A DNA stretch of 64,000 nt, from contig CM057234.1 in NCBI GenBank assembly GCA_029891385.1, positions 24,848,350 to 24,912,349 of the forward strand, written 5' to 3'. This DNA is from Erythroxylum novogranatense (taxonomy: Eukaryota; Streptophyta; Magnoliopsida; Malpighiales; Erythroxylaceae). Below are positions 1 through 11,900 of the stretch, piece after piece (within the stretch, counting starts at the first letter, position 1; each line of letters opens with the position of its first letter). The position numbers and the translations under genes are program-made. The notes under the pieces were generated by a model, which worked only from the letters and a program-made list of their open reading frames with translations, was not told where the DNA came from and ran no database searches.

Positions 1-1554
1 TAACTTCTACTCAACTACAAAAAACTTATTTTTATGTCTCTTTATTACCATTATTCTAATTGTCTCAAACATGCTAATCATTGATCTATCCCTTGCTGAT
101 AGGGTCCACCCTTTAAAGGTTTCATTCATATTGTGGTGAACTATTGGACATTTAGTTTTAAAGGATTGGTAATGTCTTACTGATCTCTCTTTAAAATATT
201 CAAGCAATGTTGAAGCATATACAGGGCTTATTTTTCCAAACCTCTTCAATTACTTGTTGAAATCTTCAATATAAGTTAAGTATGCATAATTCCAAAACTA
301 GTTTCTGAGGTCATTTCTCTTCCATTTGTTATTCCAATTATGATATATATGCTTGGTACACATTCAGCGATATGCATTTGACAAACTCTCCTCTATAGCC
401 TTGACTAATCTTTAAATCAAATTAAAAAGATGTTAGTTAATATCTCATATAATGATTTCAATTGTAAGTATATTAACATACCTTTTGTATATCAGGTATG
501 ATAGTAAGTCCTTCACAATCTTCCAATTCCAAATCAGATGCTAACAAATTCATAAACCAAGTATATGAATCTATTTTTTCTACCTCTATAACTACCTAAG
601 CTAATGGATACATTCCTCCATCACCATCTTTACCAACTGCGCTTAATAATTGGCTTTGGAATTCTATCTTTAGGAAGCATTCATCAATTCCAAAATTTGA
701 TCTTAAATTCTTTGACTCTCTTTTCATGATATTAAAACAAATGTATAATCTTTTGAACTGCAACAAAATATAAAGAAGTATTAATATAATGTATAACATG
801 AAAAAATAAAGTAGGAAGTATTAATACGTTAATGAAATTTTCATTTATCATTACATGTAGCAATGAACTCTCTTGATTTCTCGAAAATTGTAACACTACT
901 GTTAATCCAGGATCTCTTATCTTCAACTAATATACATAACCTTGCAACTTCGCATATTCATTAATATAATATGTTTCTCTCTATTTCCTCAATCTCTTCT
1001 TTGCTCTTCCACATATGCTTGAATTAACAATAATATTGTGTTTTTCTTTGCATTCTTTGAACCATTTTTTAAGTTGAAATATTAGGATTCTCCAAAATTT
1101 TATTCTTGAAGTGTCTAATCAAGAATTTGGCAGAAGCCAATTTTGGTTTATTTATTATGGAACAAGTGTGATCAGAGTTATAACTTTTAACCTTGAAATA
1201 TCTCTCTTTCTTATCATATCCAACATACAAAACTCATAGGCATCCATCAATACACATAAAACTAATTTGATTACTCCCACAGTTTTTTAACCTAACATTA
1301 TATTAGATATGTTCTGAATAATCGACAACAACATCTTCAAATTCTTTTACATTTTCGACCTCCATTCTTAATCTCCACTCATGTGCCACATTTGCAGGAT
1401 TATCCCTTAAAATTTGAACTGGGTCTATGCAAAGCTTCACTTGCATCCTCGTTACTAGGATATCATCAGTACTAATAACACAACCACAATTTGTTTATGC
1501 GATTTGAACCGGATCATGGTCATCTAGAATGTCTACATAAAAGTTTGATTGAAT

Positions 1555-1752
1555 ATGTGAAGCATGTTCCTCCATATTCTCATCCATAAGTGCACCGTGT
1601 TCCCATAGATTTTCATTCATATATAGACTATGTTCCTCCAAATTTTCATCCACATCTAAACCTTGTTCGTCCATATTCTCATGCATTTTTGCACCTTGTT
1701 CCTTTACATTTTCATTCATATGTGAACCTTATTCCTTTACTTTCCTATAAGT
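1555..1752 (-). repeat. 33-bp tandem repeat coding an 11-residue unit, about 6 copies
   Basis: Minus-strand translation from 1719 gives five consecutive 11-residue units of the form M-x-E-N-x-x-E-(Q/H)-x-x-x (for example MNENVKEQGAK, MHENMDEQGLD, VDENLEEHSLY). A sixth, more decayed unit with a stop lies upstream (1720-1752). The unit is 33 bp and sits inside the MULE transposase relic, between the N-terminal piece and the DNA-binding piece. It is acidic and probably helical. Confidence 0.8.
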
Positions 1753-1901
1753 ATATAGTTGCTCCATATTAACAGCCTGTTTATCATCATCATGGTCCTC
1801 TCCTCTAGTTATACATAATATGTCAAGAGCATAGATAGTGTTTCTATATGATGAGATACATATACCTCAGCAATCTCATGTATTTGTATAAGGTTTGCTA
1901 G

Positions 1902-1979
1902 CCTAATATAACTTTGATTTGACTCTGTAACTCTTAGTAAGCTTAATATAACTTTGGTTTGACTCTGTAACTCTTAGTG
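1902..1979. repeat. 40-bp tandem duplication
   Basis: Two adjacent copies begin with TAATATAACTTTG(A/G)TTTGAC and end with TCTGTAACTCTTAGT. The period is 40 bp and they differ at a few positions. The duplication lies in the MULE relic. Confidence 0.8.
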
Positions 1980-2189
1980 ACTCTTTAAAGTTAAAACCAG
2001 ATCTATATAATATGCCTTATTAATTTGATTATGCCCTAAATCCTTCCTCATCTCATATATTTGTCTATTACTAACGTGGTCAATGTCAACATTGTCCAAT
2101 GTAGCAATGTCCCCACCAATATATTTGAATTTAGACTCTAATATGAAATATTCACTATAAAAAAGCCTTACACTTCCATGTTGAGCCAT

Positions 2190-2898
2190 TAAAATCTATA
2201 AAGCAACCATTAAAAATAATTTCATCAACATTAGGGACCAGAGCATAACAAGTTATTCACAAGCAAATTCAAATCATAAAGTGTGAGATAAAATGCCTAA
2301 GAAACAATGCTTCCAGTCTTAGAATAAAATAAAGAAACCCCTTCCATCAATCAAGACATTTACTTTAGTTATATAATATAAAGACAAGTTATTAATAATA
2401 AGGTAAGAACTGAATTTAGAGGAGAGCACAACAAGGTATTCACAAGTAAATTCAAATTGTAAAGAGTAAGACATAACACTTCCAATCTTAATCTAGAATA
2501 AAAAGTGATAATAAAATGTTAATTACTAAACTACCTTGTACAGTTAAAAAATAAAAACTCAACTATTGCAAGTTAGCTACATTAAGGTATTATAGTAACA
2601 AGTCTCTTTGATAAATGGTTAATTATTAGGTTAAAACAAATAGTATGTTACAAAATCATCACTTTGTCAATATTTCAAACACTACAAAAAGCTAAAAGAG
2701 GCTACTCCCTAGTAAAATAATATGGAATTTATTAAAATAAAGAAACCTCTTCCATCAATCAAGACATTTACTTTAATTATTTAGTATAAAAGACAATTTA
2801 TTAATAATAACTTAAGAATTGAATTTAGAGAAGAAAATAATATGATGAGAGGACATTATAGCAGACAAATTAGGAGAGGATACTAACATTTTATAGGC
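2190..2898. repeat. AT-rich stretch with imperfect direct repeats
   Basis: No gene is seen. A stretch at about 2328-2415 (AATAAAGAAACCCCTTCCATC, then CAATCAAGACATTTACTTTA) recurs at about 2737-2830 with scattered differences. A neighbouring block containing 'ATTCACAAGYAAATTCAAAT' occurs at about 2255 and again at about 2435. The element they come from is not recognised. Confidence 0.6.
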
Positions 2899-3123
2899 AG
2901 AGGAAGGTTTTAGGATAAAGAAGAAAAAAAGCTAATGTGTATTCATTGTGGCTTAATAAGATATACTATTGATATATGTTGTAAGAAGCATAACAGAGGA
3001 AGGTTTTGGAATAAAGAAGACAAAAAGCTAATGTGTATTCATTATGGCTTAATAAGACATACTATTGATATATGTTATAAGAAGCATAGTTTTCCTTCAA
3101 CTTTCAGTTTAAACAAGAGATAG
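2899..3123 (+). pseudogene. Copia gag scrap with a duplicated zinc knuckle
   Basis: The plus strand encodes 'MCIHCGLIRYTIDICCKKH' and, 32 codons later, 'MCIHYGLIRHTIDICYKKH'. Both are degenerate copies of the Copia gag knuckle CX2CX4HX4C that is usually followed by YKKHG. The copies belong to a 96-bp tandem duplication starting at about 2899 and 2995. Copy 1 has lost the His (Tyr instead) and copy 2 has lost the second Cys (Tyr instead), so neither knuckle is complete. The surrounding sequence to about 3480 shows no further recognisable domain. Confidence 0.6.
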
Positions 3124-3489
3124 AGAGATATTAGGAATTATACAAATACAAAGTCTTCTAAGGTTGAAAAATGATACAAATACAAAGTCTTATAAGGTTT
3201 ATTTAAAGAAGGAACAATATATACAATTGATAAATTTTGATGTAGTCTAAATTTCTAACTCTGTGGTTTGCACCTAGGATTGAGAAAAGTTTTTGTTTTA
3301 AAATTCACACATTGAAGCTATAAGTAAGGTAAGGGATAAAGGAACTAGAGTAATCTTTGTAAAACATTATATTCACTCCACACCACCTAGTATTACCATT
3401 ACACCTACATGTACATTCAGTGAAAAAATGGAAGCATCAAAAGTATGTTTGAGCATGCCAATGTATATAAAAAAAGGGAATTACAAAAA

Positions 3490-5330
3490 AGAAGTTTTGG
3501 CAAACTAGAAACTTGTTTCTTTCCCATATCCCACCTTATGTCTTATGTGATATTTGATTATCTCCATTATCTTTCTAAGAGCATTTGAACTGCTTTTTGG
3601 AATTTTGACATTTTGGATGTTATCCTTGGTTATGTAGTCACTCCATACCCAATTCACCCATAAGGAGTCCTTCTTTCTAATTAGCCTCCATAATATTCTT
3701 GTTAACATCACATGATTGACTACTTGGATGGATATGAGGCCGAGTCCATCTTTTTTTTCCTAGGCTTACAAATATCATTCCATTTGATCATTGCTTTGGT
3801 TTTTCCTTGCCCATTTCATTCCAAAAAAATCTTCTTAGCATCCTATTAATGGCTTTTATGACCTTGATTGGTAATACTATGAGGACCATTATATATTGAT
3901 TGAAGATAGGATATAATCAATCAATGTTAGACGACTTGCCATAAAAAGGAAATTAGGACTCCAATTCTAAATTCTTCTTCTGATCTTTTCCTCTAATGGT
4001 TTGAACTCTGAATATTTATGCTTATGGGTTAACTGGTATGCCAAGATAGGTAAAAGGTAATTGCATTAAATTTGTACCTCTAATATTGGAAAGCCACTGA
4101 GCATTCTATAATGCATTAGCTTACATATGTATTCCACTCTTTTAAATGTTCGGCTCTAGCCTAGATACATGTGTAAATATTCTTAGAGTTGTAATAAGCG
4201 AGGTAATGGAGTGGTGATTAACCCTAGAAAATAGAATTAAGTCATCTGTAGAGTTGAGGTTTAGGATTCTACATTTCTTGCATTTATAATGAAATTTAAA
4301 GAGGGGACTCCGATCTATCAGCCTGACTAAAAGCTTTTTTAAAAACTCCATTGTTATGGAGAATAGGAATGGGGATATGGGTCCCCTTGAAGCAAGCCTC
4401 TAGCCTTTAATCTTGTTGGATGGCTCTCCATTAATGAGCATATTATAGGAAACTCTGGTTATGCATTGCTATGTCCATCTTATGAAGATTGTAGGAAATT
4501 TGTAGGCTTTTAGGCAATTGAGGATGAAATTCCAGTCTAAAGAATCGTAAGCTTTTTTGAAATCTATCTTAATCGTACAATTTCTTATCCCTCTTTTCCT
4601 TGTGTAATTCCTCAATAGCTCTTGCGCTATAAAAAATCTCTGATTTTTTTTCCTGTTTTTCTCCATTGGGTATTAGATATAATAGGGTTTTGTTGAACTT
4701 AGTCAATAATTGTTCATTTTTTAAGAATTACTCTATTGCCTCGTACACCATCTTCATTGTGATTCTCCAAGTTTTCTTATTAAAAAACACATTCATACCA
4801 TCTAGCCTAGGAGCTTCATTAGGTTTTACCCCCTCCAAGACTACCTCTACCTCCTCCCTAGAAATTGGTTTGGCTAGTATATTGTTTTTCTCTTCTATAA
4901 CTTGGTCTTATAGTACCTCCCTTATAAAATGTTTTATGGATTTTGCTTTAGAGAAGGTGCCTAGCATTCCGAAGAAGAATTTTCCCATCTCTTTTTTTTT
5001 TAATTTCTATTCTATTATTTGTGATTTACCCATTTATATTTAGGGGATGAATTTATTAAAGGCTCTCCTTGAAATGATATTCCTATAATAATAAGATGCA
5101 TTTTTATCTCCTTTGATCAACCACTCTTGCCTAGCTCTTTGCCTCACGACAAAATGTTCTATGGAGAGATATTAAGAATATTTGGACATAGCTTACTTCT
5201 GCAGGTCTTTCAGTGTGTCATATAGTGGATCCTTATCTAGTGCAGTTTGAGCTATCTCCAGCTCCTGTTTGGTCCTTAGTAATGCTTGTTTTATATTCCA
5301 AATTCTTATCTTAATATATTGCAAATATAT
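3490..5330 (-). pseudogene. Decayed L1-type LINE reverse transcriptase
   Basis: Minus-strand translation in broken frames reads like a plant non-LTR polyprotein. From 5' (right) to 3' (left) it shows a linker 'RQRARQEWLIKGDKNASYYY' at about 5150-5080, a 'GVKPNEAPRLDGMNVFFNK' block (the KSPGPDG motif) at about 4850-4780, 'QELLRNYTRKRGIRNCTIK' followed by 'DFKKAYDSLDWNFI' (RT motif A) at 4640-4520, a 'KFHYKCKKCRILNLN' block with the RT active site decayed to 'TDDLILFSR' at about 4290-4230, and a zinc-binding-region lead-in 'LTRILWRLIRKKDSLWVNW' at 3711-3640. Frameshifts and stops are frequent, so it is inactive. The endonuclease and the 3' tail were not found. Confidence 0.75.
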
Positions 5331-6123
5331 TAATAAATGTTTATAATAAATTTATAATATTTTACTAAAAGAAAATTAATATTTTAATTATTTAAAATTA
5401 TTATTTAGAAATTAAATATTGAATATTATAAATTTTATTACATAGAAATATTAAAATTTTAAATTTACAAGATATTTTAAAATTTTAAATAAAATAAATT
5501 GTTTATAAAATTCATTAACAATTAATATTAGAAATAAAAGTTAGAAAATTCAAAATAACTTGAGCTTTGTAAAACTTGAAACATTTTAAGAGTTGTTAAT
5601 CAAATAATGAAAAATTATGAAAACAAAATTAAAATTTTTTGTGATTTTCATAAGTGACTTATAAAACTAAAAAAATCAAGACTAAACAATCAAAGTTAAA
5701 ATTAAAATAAAAACTAAATCGAACTATTTATTGAATTTAAAACAAATAAAAGCCAAAAACAAAACCAAGTCATTAAATACATGACCAATAAAAATAAAAT
5801 TTGAAAAGTTATCATCTTGTTCACTAGAATTTAATTTAAAAACTAAGCTATATCAATCATAAGATGGAAGTAATTTCCTTTTCATAATATGTTTATCCTT
5901 AATTTCATAATCATTTTAGGTGGCCAAATGATTTGTAAGAAATTCTTGAAGTTCTTCTAAATAATATTTTTAAGTGTATTGATATCACATGATAGACGAA
6001 CAATATTACTTAATTTTAATTCACTTATTCATTACAAATATATTGAAAGAACCGAAAGAAAGTAGTGTGTTAAAAATCCTTAATATTTAAATTAAATCTT
6101 TTAGTATATTATGGAAATCATTA
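5331..6123. other. AT-rich intergenic DNA, nothing recognised
   Basis: Very AT-rich sequence with no open frame of coding character, no clear tandem repeat and no domain match. Confidence 0.6.
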
Positions 6124-6132
6124 TTAAGGAAA

Positions 6133-7207
6133 AGGTTAATTACAAAAAAATTCTAAACTTTTATCAAAATTTTAATTATAGTCCAAACTTTGATAAGTGA
6201 CAATTAAATACCTAAACTTTCAATTTTTCTCAAATATGGCCCGACGTTAGTATCTCTGTTAACGAAGTTGACCTAGCACCTTACATTTCATTAAACACGT
6301 GTGATGTGGCCCACATCACACGTGTTTAATGACATGTAAGGTGCTAGGTCTTATGGATTAATACGTCATAATTTTGTAACTTGTAATTAATTAAAATAAT
6401 TAAATTAAATTAAACAACAACATAAATAAATAAATATTTACAGAAGCCTTAAGTTCCTCCTCTTCCTCTGCTCTCTCTGTCTGCATTACTTCACATAAAA
6501 AGTAACTGATACTGTCATTGGTTTTATCTTTGGTGGTCTATTTCTCCCTCTCGGAGCACAAGTTGTCAGAGATGTAACATCTATTATGTTAGTTTTCTTT
6601 GGTGGCTATTTATGAGCCCTCCTCATTCCACATGAGCTAGGACTTTCTTGATAGTTAATTAATATATTAATTATAGAGTACCTTAGGATAAGGAGGCAAA
6701 GTAACAATTTGTTATTATTGTTGTGGTGGTTTTGGCACCGCTTATTCTGTTGTGGGTTGTAGAGGGTTGGTGGAAATTTTGGTAGTCACTATACGTTGAG
6801 AACTTTTTAGATAGAGAAAGCCAATTAGTAAGAGAAAAAATGGAAAATTTCCAAATGAAAGAATTTTGGGAATGTATTTGAAATGAGCGAGTGAAGAAGA
6901 AGAGGGATTTTAAATACACCATCAAAATCACCCTCTGCAAGATAAAGATCAATTAACTAAGGGGTGTTAGAAGAAGGGAGAATAGTAGAATAGAGATTTT
7001 TGCGTTTTTATTTAATATTTAGTAAAATTTAACATAAATTTGACATGATACGTAACATCTTATGTTTACAATAACATACCTAACATGACTTTGAGACATC
7101 AACTTTGTTAATAAAGATACTCACTTAAGGTTATGTCTAAGAAAATTGAAAGTTTAGGTTATAAACGAAAATTTGTGTAAAATTTAGGATTTTTTTGTAA
7201 TTAACTC
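6133..7207. mobile_element. Non-autonomous Mutator-like element with TIRs and 9-bp TSD
   Basis: The left end AGGTTAATTACAAAAAAATT (from 6133) is inverted at the right end, ...TTTTTTTGTAATTAACTC (to 7207). The similarity continues inward for roughly 100 bp with mismatches. The flanks are TTAAGGAAA (6124-6132) and TTAAAGAAA (7208-7216), a 9-bp duplication with one mismatch, as expected for Mutator-like insertion. The 1075-bp interior has no transposase. It contains a strong hairpin near the left end and a minus-strand stretch with Arg/Pro/Lys runs that resembles an AT-hook (around 6550), possibly left from a MULE protein tail. A different superfamily remains possible because the TSD is imperfect. 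Confidence 0.65.
6270..6350. repeat. 81-nt near-perfect palindromic hairpin
   Basis: The 40-nt arms 6270-6309 and 6311-6350 are reverse complements at 39 of 40 positions, around a single central C at 6310. The arms contain ACACGTGTGATGTGG. It sits inside the Mutator-like element, about 140 bp from its left end. Transcription would give a foldback that could feed small-RNA production (inference). Confidence 0.9.
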
Positions 7208-7216
7208 TTAAAGAAA

Positions 7217-8016
7217 ACATTAGTATTTATGGATCTTATTAATATGATTAACATGTAAAGGGAATTTCAAAGCTAAGAAATGTAGAGTGCAAAGTTAGTT
7301 ATTTTTATTTATCCTTATTTGTTATGTATTAACATCTAAAAAGGTAAAAAATATTTATTTTTAAAATTTGATCAACCTAGTGTGGCATATCGCAATCACA
7401 ACCATCAATGCCGTGAAACCAACTATCCTAAAGGCATAGTCTAGATAGCAGCTACGCAACTGTGATAGAATTAGAGTCTAGTCTTGGCTATTTTCAACCA
7501 TCCTTTTAGGCCACCAAATCTCCTTCAATCCACTTACCAATCCCCGTGCTTTCGTGCAGGCTACGTACTTCCACCAAAACACACAAACATTGGTGGGATT
7601 ACATACTTATTGCTAAAGTAAGCAGATTAAAGTCTTTTTTTTCTTCTTCTATGAGATAATTTTGAGAGGTTTCAATTATAGAAAAATATTTTTTAATTAT
7701 CTACATCTAGATTAATTCTTATTTAAGTCAGGTAGGCCAACAGCTACATGCATAAGAATAATTTGAACTCTTGGTCTCACTTAAATTAAGAGAGCACTCA
7801 CCGGCGTCACGTAAGTAAAGGAAAGTCATTTTAATTACACATAAAGACCTGTGTTTTGGCAGTTATGTGTTAGTTTCTGGTGGTTACATAGACATGGAAA
7901 ATCCGAACCTCGGCCATTAAATATATTTCTTAAAACCAGGAGCAAGAATCCGTGCCTTTCTCTTTGCTGTTTAAAGTTCTCCCATCTGGAAGAAACCATT
8001 CATATCTCCATAAGAA
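7217..8016 (+). promoter_or_regulatory. Upstream region of the membrane-protein gene
   Basis: No gene is seen. A TATA-like TTAAATATATTTC at about 7917-7929 lies roughly 90 bp before the start codon at 8017, a plausible core promoter position. An ACGT-core box (GTCACGTAAG) lies near 7806. Both calls rest on consensus only. Confidence 0.35.
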
Positions 8017-8943
8017 ATGGATCATAACCCTTTTGCTCTTCTGGAGAAAACAGGAAAAATCATCAGAAGATCTATCTTCACCTTACTCAAAGATTTCCAA
8101 CACTATTGCACCGCCCCAGTAGTCCTTATGCTTCCATTTTCAGTTTCAGTTCTTCTTTTACAATCTGTTTACAGATCTTGTTCCCAAACCAATCCGCTTC
8201 TTTTTCCAGCAAGAGCATCTTTTCTTGGCGTAAATCTTTGTCAGGTCATTTTTAGCTATATTTTCAGTTTTCCTCTAACACTCACTTTCCTTGTAATAGC
8301 CAAAGGATCCATAATTAGGCATCTAAATCAGTACCGGATGGCCACTCTTCCATTTTACAAGACTCTAATCTTAACTTGCCTCTGCAATATAATCTTCACT
8401 GTATCCAGTAGCCTGGTAGCTTTCTTCCTCCTTTTGACGGTCTTGAGTTTAACAGAAGAAGCATTTGGGTTAGCATCTAGCAATCCTCTTCTTATTGAGG
8501 CAGCCCAAATTGTATTGTATATGATCTTAACCAATACCATGGTGATAAGTAACCTAGCTTTGGCTGTGGCTGGGACTGGGAATAGCACTGGATACAGAGC
8601 TATTTGTCGAGTTGCTTTACTAAGAAAGCAAACAAATTCAATGGCTTTGTTGTTAACTATCCCCGTCAATTTGGGGCTTGCTGCTATTGAATCTTTGTTT
8701 CGATATCGGGTTATTAGAGCTTATTATCTCCTTGGAAGACTTAGTTTGTCAATGGTTATGGAGAGTTTGTTGATAGCATACATGTTCTCTCTCCTTATAG
8801 TCCTTGAAACAATTGCTAGTTGCTTGTTTATTATGGACTGTGAACCAAATTCTGGGAGAGAACAAGCAGAAACATTTCCTTCTCAAATCGCACCATGCAA
8901 GGTCGAAAACAACATGTCAGAGAGTTTAAAAGAGTTTCCCTGA
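8017..8943 (+). CDS. Six-helix plant membrane protein, intronless, function unknown
   Basis: This is a single open frame of 308 residues with no intron. Hydrophobic segments suitable as membrane helices lie at about residues 34-52, 69-94, 115-145, 163-187, 207-222 and 240-268. They are separated by short basic loops (for example 'IRHLNQYRM' and 'LLRKQTN'). The N-terminus (MDHNPFALLEKTGKIIRRS) is amphipathic and lacks a cleavable signal. The C-terminal 35 residues are polar. The layout and the 'ALAVAG..STGYRAI' segment recall an uncharacterised plant family that databases often label 'polyadenylate-binding protein 1-B-binding protein', but this is from memory and I give no biochemical role. 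The first ATG is used. It lies in AT-rich DNA between transposons, yet its frame is uninterrupted, which suggests it is functional. Confidence 0.75.
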   Translation: MDHNPFALLEKTGKIIRRSIFTLLKDFQHYCTAPVVLMLPFSVSVLLLQSVYRSCSQTNPLLFPARASFLGVNLCQVIFSYIFSFPLTLTFLVIAKGSIIRHLNQYRMATLPFYKTLILTCLCNIIFTVSSSLVAFFLLLTVLSLTEEAFGLASSNPLLIEAAQIVLYMILTNTMVISNLALAVAGTGNSTGYRAICRVALLRKQTNSMALLLTIPVNLGLAAIESLFRYRVIRAYYLLGRLSLSMVMESLLIAYMFSLLIVLETIASCLFIMDCEPNSGREQAETFPSQIAPCKVENNMSESLKEFP

Positions 8944-11900
8944 AAGGGTTTATTGAGGAACAAGAAACTGGAATTTCAACAGTACATAGAAAGGTCAGTC
9001 ATTTCAACATCACAATGTGTGAATTACACCAAACCACTTTGGAGATCAATCAGAAAAGAAGGAATTTTTTAAACGGAGTAGTTTCTGTATCCAATCTAGT
9101 GTTTGCTTTCTTTTGCCTCTTCTTGTACAAGCAGCTCTTAAAAGTCATGGTAGAGAAATAATGGGAGGTCGCCAGCAAACCTTAAAACTTTGAAGCAAAT
9201 TACCAATAGACATGTTTGAGATAGCATGAGCAGAATAAGAGCAGGTTTATTCAATTTAAGCAAAAGACTACATGAGTTGTTCTGTCTTTGCACAAACTCA
9301 CGGAACTTATTCAATTTCATCAAGTGGTTCATCAGAGTGGCTTGGAAAGATAGGCAGGTCAAGAATAAAAAGAAAAACCGAGTTGAAAGGTATGGATATA
9401 AGATGGCCTTCAAGTCTTTATAACTGATTGTATATTTGGCGACATGATTCAACCTGACTGCATTTTTAATTGGGGTTTCTTGGACTATGGAACAGAAGCA
9501 GTATTTAGGATTTCTCAGTCTTTTTCTAAGCACACAGGTCCAAAATTATAAGGATAAATCCAACCATTTGATTTTTGAGTTCTAATGTGTAAAATTTGCT
9601 GGAAATCTGAGCAGGAGTCAGCGCACATCAAGAGACAGAAATAACCATCAACTTACCAGATGCTTGCTTTCATTAGCTTGTTTCTATATTTGGATGCTGC
9701 GACGCGTGAGAAGAAATAAACAACTTTGAATGCTAACTTGGCTTCCACAAAAGATTAAAAAAAAAAGGGTCTTGAGTCAGATTCATGTTTGGTTGAGCTT
9801 TCTCGACGTTCGATGCAAAGGTTGATGCGTTCATGTTGATGATGGTGATGGCGATACTGATAGGCCAATTACAATTAGCAGCTTTTTGCTATAGGTAGCA
9901 TTTAGCATTCTTCCTCAAGGGCAAAATAGCAAATTAAGCAACAATTATTTCTTTAACAAAGTACCTAGAGAAGGAGACAGACGCTATAGAAGAAGCTTCC
10001 AGGTAACCACTGCACTAAAACGTCAACAAGGTTGGACATTGGTTTGCATAATTGCTCACTTACTCCCAGAAAATATCTCTGCCAGTCTCATTAATGTCAC
10101 AAGTTCAGCTCTAATATATGCAATGTCATAAATGGCTCCAGTTGTATTCTTAGTGTTCTAACTTATACACAAAGCCCCTTCGAATTAACGGAGGTTTTAC
10201 TGCTTAATCCTGCGACAATAATTGGCAAATGCATGTGTGTGCATGAGGGGGCAGGGGGGAGGAGATATGCACGTGTGAGCTTATATACTATCATGTTCAA
10301 CTGATAACAGATCGTCCTTTACTTGTCTTGGGAGTGAATCATTGACCCCACAGGATAAGGTGATCATATGTCAAATGATCTTGGTTCATTAATTATAAAG
10401 CTAATCCAATATTAGTTGATCACAACAAACTCCCCAGCCTCCTTTTAGCTTGATGCGTACTGTTGGTGATCTAACAAGCTCAATTCTTTCGTTTCATAGT
10501 GTCTCTTAGAAGCTACTTTCTTGGGTATATATGATGGCGAAATGCATGAGACAAACATGTTGGGGCATAACCACCTGCAAATTGTATTAGTCGGTTCAAT
10601 CCGATCAGTACTTTTTAAACTCTTTATCGACTAAAACATTCACTGCTAAATGCATAATCAATGTTTTAAGAATCATAATATTATATTTGTTTATCGTAAG
10701 GAGCATGAGCTATCCATCATATTCATGGCAGGAAAGTGTGGTACCCATTTCAGAAAAAAACATCTATCATCTACAAACATCACAAAGAAGAACTGATTTG
10801 GAAATAACATAAAATATATGTGATCACAAGAAGTTTGGTTCCTAGCAGAGAAGAAAGAGAGTAACTAAGCATTTGGAGAGGTAAGAAATGGGGACCATGC
10901 ATTAAAAAGGACTTAGATTCGATAACAAGAAGTGACAGACAGATCATAACAAAATGAAAGAAGCACTCCACTTTCAGAATTATCTAATCAGTCCCTTTAG
11001 TGTGTCTCAATCAGCAAAGCTTTAGATTCATCTCATGATTCCACCAGATACAGTGAGAAATAGGAACTCTATTTTGTTCACTCCCGACATTCATAATCAC
11101 TATAAATAACCAGTAATTCACATCTTAACAACCATTGTTCTAAATACTTTTATTTGTTTTCAGTGAACTGCAGCTGTTAGCTAGTATGTAATTGGTTTGT
11201 TAGGAATTTTGTTACATTTCCTATGCTCTCAAATTGTTTGTCTTCTATTGATCAGAACTTTGAGAAATAATCTTTTCTTTTTAATTTGAAGGGACTACTA
11301 GAATTTCGGTTCCAATTGCTTAGGTGGGTTCCTAAATGCTTGACAGATAATAAAAGGGTCAAGGATTAGAATTGAATAAGTGCTCAATTAAAATAATTTA
11401 TTGTGGAAATCATTTCATACAACATGATATTTTGAAAAGAAAATATAAATTTTATAATTTTACTCATATTGAAACTAGTTTTATTATTTTATATTATTAT
11501 TTTTAAAAAAACATACTTTCTATCAATTTTATGTTAAATTATCTTAAATTATGATGAAATTAATATTATACAATTAAATTAATTCATCATCATAAATCAA
11601 CAACATTTCAGAGAAATCTCTCTAACATGAGGGGTACAAAGAGATATAGAAGTATACAGTCTTACCTTTAATTAATATAGGAATTGTTTTCGATAGACTT
11701 AAAAAAAAGAAAAAAACGATTCGAGAACTATTTGAAAAAATAAAAGTCAAAGTTACAAAAAATAACTGCATAAAATAACAAGAAGATAAGATAAGAATAA
11801 ATAAATTAAAATTAAATTAAAGTAATTAAAAATAAAATGAAAGAAATAATAATAAATAAAAATTACAAATAAAAGAGGTAAAGTAAATAAAAATAAAAGA

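Larger units (their letters stand above)
1..2189 (-). pseudogene. Decayed Mutator-like (MULE) transposase, runs off left edge
   Basis: Several short minus-strand reading pieces, read in order from about 2189 down to 7, resemble a MuDR-type transposase. The N-terminal piece (2189-1974) has the 'YIGGDIATLDNVDID' type of start seen in plant MULE proteins. The middle piece (about 1480-1080) looks like the DNA-binding domain ('FKVKSYNSDHTC'). The catalytic-core piece (799-596) reads 'FGIDECFLKIEFQSQLL' then 'AVGKDGDGGMYPLA', matching the plant MULE 'LDGCFLKG..QLL.AVG.DGNNQMYP' block with its first catalytic Asp. The C-terminal piece (249-7) has the 'HHNMNETFKGWTLSARD' pattern. Frames change and stops occur between pieces, so no full transposase can be made here. 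TIRs are not visible and the left end lies outside the window. Family assignment is from remembered motifs. Confidence 0.72.

Noticed and set aside
4666..5043. 125-codon plus-strand open frame
   Set aside because: It is antisense to the LINE RT relic, whose minus-strand translation shows real RT motifs. No domain on the plus strand.
8895..9161. 88-codon frame overlapping the end of the membrane-protein gene
   Set aside because: Overlaps in another frame, no family similarity, and lies where the 3' UTR is expected. It might be noise.
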